Positions 1 through 8,489 of a stretch of 30,900 bases of DNA are shown in pieces. This stretch comes from Pigoraptor chileana (taxonomy: Eukaryota > Opisthokonta > Filasterea): the NCBI GenBank assembly GCA_943704495.1, contig CALSCR010000699.1:1-30900 (forward strand), in the 5' to 3' direction. The number at the start of each line of letters is the position of its first letter. Position 1 is the first letter of the stretch. The translations under genes were made by a program, and so were the position numbers. A model generated the notes under the pieces. It had not been told where the DNA came from and searched no databases. It saw only the letters and a list, made by a program, of their open reading frames with translations.

Positions 1-60
1 ACAACTACAACTACAACTACAACTACAACTACAACTACAACAACTACAACTACAACAACA
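1..60. repeat. ACAACT hexanucleotide microsatellite at left edge
   Basis: About ten units of ACAACT, with two interruptions that add an extra ACA. In the frame of the downstream kinesin exon it would encode alternating Asn and Tyr and then a few Thr. No AG acceptor occurs before about position 78, so whether this is coding or the end of an intron cannot be decided here. Confidence 0.85.
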
Positions 61-1743
61 ACACCACCACAACCGATAGCCCTCTCATTCTCGAGCGAAA
101 GCCTGCGGTGGGTGGTGCAAATCGCCCAATCGCCTGCGCATCCGGGGCATCGTCGCGATCGACGGCTTCCAACGGCGGGCTTATGGACCAGCTTGCCAAC
201 CTTGTGCGCAAGCTGGAGGCAGAGCCAGCCGCTATCGCCGCCTACAAGAAAGGTGCGCGCCTTTCTCATTTTTTTTTTAACTTTTGGTTTTATCACAGTT
301 TCAGTTGTTGCATTGAGTTGGAAGAGTTTGTCTGGCACGTGACTCGTGGTGTCCTGTCTTCGACGTTCTGCGGTCTCCAACTCTGAAAACAATCGCTTGC
401 TGTTTTCTGTGTGACATCTATTTTGTTATTGTTTTTGTTGTTGTGCAGTGCATGGGAACAACAGCGAGGTCATTTCGGCACTCGAAAAGCTGGTCGCTTC
501 CAAGGAGAACGGGCTTGCTTTTGGTGCGAAACGAGAAGGCCCGAAGGAGGGTACAAAACACGCGATGAACGAGAGGAAGGCGTTTGGGGACATCACAAAT
601 GTCACAAAGAACGGGGGGAATCAGCAACAAAAGGCCGGATTGAAGGGGACAGAGACGTCGAAAAAGCGGAAAGTGGACCATGGCCATGAAGACCAAGACG
701 AGGATGATGCGAGTGACGACGGATGCATGGAGGGTGGGGGTATGTCTGACTCGGACTACGCGCCGTCTCCCGTGGCTGTCAAGGCACCGCCCAAACCGCG
801 CGCAAAGCGGCAGAAGAAAGACGAGGCGGAGCAGGTGGGGATGTGGCAGCTTGCTTAGCTTGTGCTGAGTTGTTTCGCTTTCTCTTTCTTTTCATTGTTT
901 CATTTTCATTGTTTCACACGCTTTTGTTGGTTTGTGCAAGTGGCAACATGCCTTCACACCAAGAATCCCACCTCACGCCTGCACTTTGTATACTCACGCT
1001 CCTCTTCATACCTGCAATCCGACATTCCTGTCCATTGTGCGACATATTATGCAGCCATTGGGAATTCAAATCCACGTCGACCCCCAACAGCGAAGCAACG
1101 TGGAGGCAGAATTGCTCTCCATACTCAACTCGTGCGATGTGCAACGGCTGAAGCTGCTGAACGGCATTGGCGAAAAACGCGCAATCTCCATTGCTGAGTA
1201 TGTCAAAGCGGGGACGCCGTTGGCGCAGGTCAGTGGGACTGCGACAGCCATCAGTCGCGCTTTGCTTGTTTTACGGGAGTCCTTTAATGGACTCGATCTC
1301 TCCTCTGTGCTCTATAGGTTGATCTCTCTCCGAGCTTTCATGAAAAGATTCACCTGACTTGGGACCCACATGTATATGTACATGTATATTTAATATTTTT
1401 ATTTTTATTTTTCGCCTTTCTCTTTTGCTCACAATTGTGCGTCTGCTTTCAATTCAATTATGTGCCTATTGTATGCCCTTGACACCGTTTTTAGCTTTCC
1501 GATATGACGAATATTCCCGGATTTGGTGACAAGTTTATGAACAGCTTTCTAAAGGTATTCTTTGCTTACACCTATGACGTCAACTTCCAAAGTGTCGTTA
1601 ATGACGGCAAAAATATCGCCCCCGCGCTCAGACGCAGACTGCCACTGAGCCTCTGCTTCATCTCCTTAACTAACATTATTTTTTAAAAATGGCACGGTGC
1701 TTTATCGTTACAGACAAACCTCATCGGACGCATCGAACTATGA
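1..1743 (+). CDS. KIF22: Kinesin-10 / KIF22 (Kid)-like chromokinesin, C-terminal part (5' partial)
   Basis: The motor domain would lie left of the window, so only the tail is visible. Proposed exons: <1-252, 449-834, 1055-1228, 1495-1554, 1714-1743; the phases join cleanly. The second exon carries an SKEN box, a KAFGDITN element, an SV40-like KKRKV nuclear signal, an acidic stretch and a second basic cluster (PRAKRQKK). The third and fourth exons encode the helix-hairpin-helix DNA-binding pair typical of KIF22 tails: a GIGEKRA hairpin, then an IPGFGDK hairpin. A final 30-base exon adds TNLIGRIEL and the stop, which fits the family ending (FLKANILGL in human, from memory). An alternative acceptor at 941 would add 38 unconvincing residues to exon three. 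The true left edge of exon one is unknown; the reading frame stays open through the ACAACT repeat. Expected role: chromosome-arm binding and polar ejection force in mitosis, nuclear or chromatin localised. The family call rests on the tail alone. Confidence 0.78.
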
Positions 1744-2523
1744 CAGTCTGTTCCTCTTTTCCTCCTGTCGTGTCGAGTTCCACGGGCACAGCGCCAAAGA
1801 CAGATTTTGAATTCCCACCGACAGTCAAAACATGTAAAAAGCAATCTTTTTTGTCTCGCTTTACTCGGCGCTTTCCATTTATAAAGCTGTCTGACTCAGG
1901 CAGCACATATTTGCAATCTATTAAACTTGCTGATGCCTCGTTCAGTTGCTGGCAGATTCAGTCGAGCGGTCAGCCTTGCACTATTCGTTGCTGAAGCGAT
2001 CTCACATCAGGCGCACCCATTCTAGTGAAATACTTTCTATAGACGCTTTCCTACTATTACTATGGGTGAATGTCAGGGCAACGGGGATTTGTAACATGCA
2101 ACGAGGGAAGAACTCAGTCTGACTACCACAGATGTAACAACGTGTGTAACTTCCAACATACCGCCCCGGATGCAAGCTGGTGGTCGCCCCACGATTCGAT
2201 AGATAATCATACATAAGCGAGTGCCGCAATCACCCTGACAACCTGAACTGCCAATTGTATGCATTATGCAGGTGGGGACCAATTCAGCTCTATATTCTTC
2301 ACCGGCATCTGGACTTTTGGCAACTACTGTCCCCAATTCGCCCGCTTCTTCTCCAACCCCCGTCACCATTAAGGACATTACGCTCCTTAATTCCATCTCC
2401 TTGACAAATTACCCTTCGCGGGTCGCTTAAACATAAGGAAGCCCGGCGAGTTTTGGGATAAAGCACAGCGTCGTACTGCGTCTTATTCAAAACGGCGAGA
2501 TTGCATGACGCCGCCGATGCGCC
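1744..2523. other. Intergenic, kinesin tail to Rab28
   Basis: No convincing exon on either strand. Short open frames here show no recognisable domain, and those on the minus strand near 2300-2640 are shadows of Rab28 exon one. The region is presumed to hold the kinesin 3' UTR and the Rab28 promoter; I see no distinct motif. Confidence 0.5.
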
Positions 2524-4064
2524 ATGGTTGACAGTGAGGGGCGAACCCTCCAATTCAAAGTCGTCCTCGTCGGCGACTCGAATTCTGGCAAAACAGCGCT
2601 CGTAAAACGCCTCTGTAACGACGAGTTTTCGAAGCATTCCAAGCCGACTGTCGGCTTAGACTTTTATGTTAAGCGGCTCACTTTGCCTGGTAGGTCCATC
2701 GAGTGCGGTCATTACTACTCATGAACATTCCATGAGATCAACATTTTGTGGAGTAATGCAGCTTACTGCATTTTGTTTTGTTGTGAGTGCTTCCGGCTGA
2801 AAGAGTGTGGCATACAAGCTTGACGTTGTTTGTGGATGGAGGTGTTCTCACTCTGCTGTTCGCCGATTCCATGCTCTCTCGCCGTCGTTCAGGGGATGTT
2901 TCTGTTTCGCTTGAGGTTTGGGACGTCGGTGGCACAGCCATCGGTTCCAAGATGATCACAAACTATATTTTCGGGGCGCAAGCGGTGTGTCTTGTGTACG
3001 ATGTGACGAATTTCCACAGCTTTCAGAACCTGGAGACATGGCTTGCGGCGGTGAAGCGCGCATTTGCGGGCTCACAGTTGCCCTTGATTACGCTGATTGG
3101 CACCAAAGGTGAGTGTTTTTTTGGGTCCGCAGGGCAAAGGCGGGGGGGGGGGATTGGATGGGGGGACGAGGCGATAGATCAGGCTTGTCTATTGTTTGCG
3201 TGTATCTCGATCAACGGCCGAAACCAGTATGGGCTCCTGCATCGTCCCTGTTGCTGTCTTTCTCTTTGCTATACTTGTGGAGTCCATGGACACATCGCCT
3301 AAGGCACTGACTTAATCCTACATCTCTTAGCTATACGAGGGAGTTGAGTCCTATATTATCTCCTCCGGTGCAAATTGATCTATGCTTTTATTTCAACGCA
3401 CATCACCTCATTTTCAATGGTCAACACAAAGTTTTCTTCGTCATATGTGTACTTGTCGTAATGTTCTTTTAACCGGCGCGGTTTATTATCTCGTTCATGT
3501 ATTGTTTGAAACTTACCGCAAAAAAACGCGTATGGAAATCGCAGTGGACCAAATCCACCTTCGGACAGTCAAAGGGGAGAAGCACAAGGAGTTTGCGACA
3601 GAGCACGAGCTGACGGGATTTACAGTGTCGTCGCGGAGTGGCGACCAGGTGGAGGCGTCCTTTGTGCGCATTGCCGCAGACCTTGCAGGCATTACAATAA
3701 GCAAGCCGGATCTGGAAGTCGCGGCAGTATCCACAATTGATCACCACATTCGTTGTACCGTGCTCTTGTCCTTTGCATGTTGTTCATACTTCTGTTGCAC
3801 GACAACTTTTGGCTTGTTTTTCTGTGTTTTAGGGGGCAAGTGAGGTGCAAAAGCTTCGTTTGTGTTGAGTATTATATGGTATCATTTTTGTCTTTTCCGC
3901 CTTACATCACATTGTTGTATTTGTGATCCCTCCTTCCTTCTCTGCTCGAAAAACAGAAAATAGTCAAAGTTGAAGTGGAAGGGGATCCTACCGTCAAGAC
4001 ATCAAACAGCATCGCGCAGAAAGAACGAAAGCACAATTACAGCGTCTCGTGTAGTGTCATGTGA
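2524..4064 (+). CDS. RAB28: Rab28 small GTPase
   Basis: Exons 2524-2689, 2893-3108, 3545-3726 and 3957-4064 splice to 223 residues, close to the 221 of human Rab28. The P-loop is GDSNSGKT (17-24) and switch I carries TVGLDF, the Rab28-type IGLDF sequence. Switch II reads WDVGGTAIG (65-73); the usual catalytic Gln after GG is Thr70. The guanine-specificity motif, split by intron two, is TKVD (126-129) instead of NKxD, and the SAK loop is SSR (156-158). The protein ends in CSVM, a CaaX box, as in human Rab28 (CAVQ), which is farnesylated. Human, worm and trypanosome Rab28 act in ciliary membrane traffic, extracellular vesicle release and ESCRT-linked endosomal sorting; that role is inferred by family. 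The start ATG sits just before the GTPase fold, and no upstream in-frame extension is needed. Confidence 0.94.
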
Positions 4065-5251
4065 ATATAAAGTTAAGCACATTTGTGCACCTCGTTATCC
4101 GCACTACTTGAAAGCTTGGCGTTGAAATTTTTAGGGCAAAAACTTGAAATGAAGATGATCACGGAATATATGTGTGATGAGGAAAAGTAAATGTATTTTC
4201 ATCTCTCTCGCGCACTTTATCGGTAAAATGCAGCCGTCTGTCCATTGACCAGTCATGAGATCAGTGCGCAATATGTTTAATCAGATGCGTCTGTGCTCCG
4301 TGCACGCCGACAGTGACAATGCCATCTACCCATATCGAACTCATGACAGTCCGGCTGAGCCAGTTTTTAACCAATTGCACAAATTAGAACTAAGAGCATT
4401 GTATGTGTATTGGCGCCGGTTATTACTTCATGCGCGTGTGGCAGGGGAAAACACATTCAAAAGCCCCACCTGGTCCTCTCTTTTGGCGGCCCAATATTTG
4501 CCATTCATAATGCCATTCGATGTGATCCACACACATCTTTGTTATGCATCCACCGACTCAGCGCCGCAAGTAAATCCATGCCAAAGGAGACAGGTTCTTG
4601 ACAGTTCAGAATCTGCTTCTTGCCGGTCGCGTCGGTGACAAGAAGGAGCACTCACGCCACTCAGATCCGCGTCAGGGGCAGAACATCCGCCGATTGATCT
4701 CGCCCCGGGTCGGCCATTGATATCAACAGGGGGCTAGAGGCAGAGCATCCGCCAATTGATCTCGCCCCGGGGTGCCGGCCATTGATGTCAACAGGGGTAA
4801 AGATGAAGACCTGTCGCTGTGAGGACGCCCGACAGGGCCTACCCAATAGTGTCGTGATGTCATCAGTCTGGCTGTTGTGTGATGCGCGTGTCGTGATTGG
4901 TCGGCCCACAATTAAGAGTGCGTGTTCGTGGACTGCGCACCCGAGGCAATTAATGTGACCTGCCACCGGAAATGTCCAGAAATGGACTCATGTTTATTTG
5001 AGACAGTCGCAGTCTGCTCAAAGTGACAGGCTGCTGTGTTTTTGGTGTCAGCCGGTACAGAGGGACTATCGCGTCGAAGCATCGGAATCAGATTCGATTC
5101 AGTTCCTGTAGAAAAGCTCACAACCCGACTCAATCTTACCAACTCGAACTTGAAGTATCTGTGGCCGTGTGAAGCTGTCGCTTTAAACAGTTGAGCATCA
5201 CATCAGTCTCCTTTCGGCTTGTGCGGCGTGTTCGCGTCCCCTGCCGCACAA
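4065..5251. other. Intergenic, Rab28 to glycosidase
   Basis: The stretch holds a 62-bp tandem duplication (listed separately) and otherwise no convincing gene. A 127-codon open frame at 4255-4638 has no recognisable domain and an atypical composition. The right part presumably contains the promoter of the glycosidase gene. Confidence 0.5.
4678..4798. repeat. Tandem duplication, about 62 bp, two copies
   Basis: Two diverged head-to-tail copies (about 4678-4739 and 4740-4798) share the cores ATTGATCTCGCCCCGGG and CGGCCATTGAT.TCAACAGGGG. They differ by a few substitutions and small indels, so the duplication is not brand new. It lies between genes. Confidence 0.85.
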
Positions 5252-6224
5252 ATGGCACCTGCGCGAGTCTCTCGTTACGAAGCGGTGCCAATGCTGGTGG
5301 TCGCCAGTCTGCTTGTGTCTGTGCACATTGCGCAGTCGGCTCCCAACGAACCGCAGAACGCAAAGTGAGCACTTCTTTGCCCTCGCTGTGTCGTCCACGG
5401 GCTATTGTCGCTGTGCCACTTTTTGCTCGTCGTTCTTTTTTCTTTGTGAGTAGTGTTGATCTAAACTACTGATGCTGTTTGGGGCGGGGGTTTCTCCATT
5501 GCACACGCGCAGATGGAACGTCAATTTCAACACGAATGGTGCAGACCCCTCTCAGTACTATGGAAAGTGGGAAGGACACAGCTACTTTCCGTCCTCGCAG
5601 GACTGGAGGCGGGAGTCCATTTACCAGTTTGTTACTGACAGGTGGGCGATGACGAAAATTGTGTTTTGAAGTCCAAGGGATCTTTTCGAGGGGGGTCTAA
5701 ATTTTCATTTCATAGGAGCGATCATTCTCAGCATGGGGTAAATGATGTTTGGCATCCATTAGATCATCTTTAGTATTGCTTTGTGAATGTGTCGTCATTG
5801 TTGGTACGTGAAGTGTCATGCTCGCTGTGCCTTACTGAGTGGGCATGGCCGTGAATTCGGTTACCAAATGAGAGCAAAATTCTGCGCCTCCGATTCGAAG
5901 GTTTGCGGATGGAGATCCATCCAATAACGACGGCCGCCACGGCGGGTATGACGTTACGGATATTGGTAAGCGCCACGGCGGCGATTTCAAGGGAATTACC
6001 GCAAAACTCGACTATATCAAGTCGCTTGGGTTCACCGCAATCTGGGTTTCACCTGTGTTCCAAAACAGGTTCAATAGCTATCATGGGTATGCACAGGTAT
6101 GTTAAAGTCGGAAAGGGCGTCTCCATTTTTGCGTGCCTTATATATGATATGTGTGCTGTATGTGCGTGTGTGTGTGCGCGCGCTGTGTGCGTGTGTGCGC
6201 GTGTGTGTGTGTGTGTGTGTGCGT

Positions 6225-6255
<31 letters not shown>

Positions 6256-8431
6256 ATCGCGGGCTTAAGACGACCCCCCTCTGACTCTTCCGTTATCAGA
6301 TTGACTTCACTGTTTTGGACGACCGCTTTGGAACTCTGGATGACTTCCGCGAGATGGTCGACGAGGCGCACAAAAGGGGCATCTATGTGATTGTCGACAT
6401 TGTTGTCAAGTGAGTACTGCTCTCCTTGTGCTTTTCTTTATGCAAATCACAAATGCGCACGCATCACCGTGCGAACACAGAGGTTAACGTGTGGCATCCA
6501 TTGATGACAGCGCCTATCCCTTTCATCTGCACTGATCCTTGGTTTGGATTCCAACTCACCACCAACACCGCCTTCTGTTCTCTGCATGCACATGCAGCCA
6601 CATGGACAACCTTCTTTCGTTCGAGGGCCACGCGGACTCGTCTGCACCCTTCCGCATGCACGCGGGAGAGTACCGACAATCGTACCGCAACGCATCAGAG
6701 ACATACCGTGACTTTACGGTCGATAACACATTTTATGCGAATGGAGGCTACGGAACTGTCTACGGGTGAGTTGTCCCCCCCGCCCACCCTCCTGTGTGTG
6801 TGTGTGTGTGTGTTTGTCTGTGTCTTTTTGATTGTACTACTGGCGGAGACTGAGTACAGATGGGCATGCGCACACAAATCATGAATATCATGGCGTGTGT
6901 GATAGTATGCCATCGTGCTGACGCTGGGCCTGTATGTCTTACCGTCAATCCTCGTCCTGCTGCGGTGGTTGCTGCTGCTGTTGTTGTTGTTGTATTATAG
7001 CTATGATGGGTATCCTAAGACAGACAGCGACGGCGGCAGTTTTTGGCTCAGCGATTTCCACCACAACGGTGATCTTCAGGATTACTCTGATGCGTGGCAG
7101 AATCACATCGGCAAAATATACGGCATCATGGACGTGGGTTTTTGCCCTTTCTGTGTAGTTTTGCGCCTGTCCAATGCCATGTGCAGCCCCCGCGAGAGTG
7201 TTGTGTATTGTTGATTGTGTGTGTTGTGGTGCCCGTGATTATCATGCTTTGTTCGTATGGACCCTCATTATTTTTGGTCTGCAAATTGCTGCTTCTCATC
7301 TCCTGCGTGGATCTATAATGTGTGCACGTGTCTATGCTAATTGTTATTGTCCTTTCTTTTGCTCCCCGGGGAAAATAAGGATCTGCGCACGGAGCACACG
7401 CGGGTGCAAGCCAAGATCATTGCAATGACCAAGGCACTGATTGCGTCTGTAGATATTGACGGCATCCGAATGGACACGCCGATGCAGGTTGGTTTATCGC
7501 GTCTCTCTTTCCGCCCTGAAAAGGTGCCAAGTGCCCCCCCACACACACACACACACTCCTCTCTGCCCTTCTCTATCTCTCTGTGTTGAATCCAGTCAAA
7601 AGACTGGTGCCGAAACCTTTTTGAGTAATGAGGGTATCGCTGTCCCGCTGTCTCTCTGTGCTCTCTCACTATTTCCAATCTGCATTCCTCACAAATCACA
7701 ACTGCACGCGTGTGTTTTTGTCGTCACAATCTCCCCCAGGTGCCGCTGTCTTTCTTCCAAGCGTGGGCTCCTGCTGTCCGCAACCACGCCAAATCGCTCG
7801 GAAAGAACGACTTTCTTATATTCGGTGCGTGGCGTAGCAGATGGCCGTGTTTGAAACTGATCATGAACTGGCAACAACTACACTCCTTGCACATCGTTCA
7901 CAATAATTTCCGTCATATTACTCTCGACCTCTCTCGCTCAACCCCCTTCTTTTCTTCTTCGTCTTCTTCTTCTTCCTCCTCTTTCTTCTTCTCCTTTTTC
8001 TTCTTCTTCTGCTTCTTCTTATTTTTACGCAGGGGAGTTCTTTTGCTCCCGCGAGCGCGCTGCCACAATGACGGGGCGTGGCAAGACGCCGGACATGTGG
8101 GGCAACGACAACGCCTTCATCGGCAGCTCTGATCAGCGCACAATGCACGGCGGCATTGCGTATACGACGTACAACTGGTTCAACACTGCGGTGAAGGACC
8201 AGCAAAACAACCCGCGCGGACTCATGGACACACTCAAGGCAGATCTCACGGCGTACGATTTTTACGATCCGGAAAAGGGCGAGCGTCGATACACGCAGTT
8301 TGTGTTTTTCAACAATCACGACCAGTGGCGGATGTCTGCGGCGGGCGATGGCTTCAACAAGACAGACCTTGCGTCGGCTATCCTGCTTCTCTTTCCCGGC
8401 GTTCCACTCTTCTACTATGGTGACGAGCAAG

Positions 8432-8489
<58 letters not shown>

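Noticed and set aside
941-1054. Extension of the kinesin exon 3 to the acceptor at 941
   Set aside because: Phase-compatible with a T-rich tract, but the added residues are Cys/His/Thr-rich and unlike the family; the acceptor at 1055 was preferred, without certainty.
1360-1395. ATGTATATGTACATGTATAT palindromic stretch
   Set aside because: A simple AT-rich alternation within a kinesin intron; no further support for function.
4255-4638. 127-codon plus-strand frame between Rab28 and the GH13 gene
   Set aside because: No recognised domain, no splice sites that extend it, and unremarkable length for chance in this composition.
6138-6390. Open frames encoding Cys-Val or Thr-His repeats
   Set aside because: They are translations of the GT/GC microsatellite in intron 3 of the GH13 gene; the same applies to those at 8300-8544.
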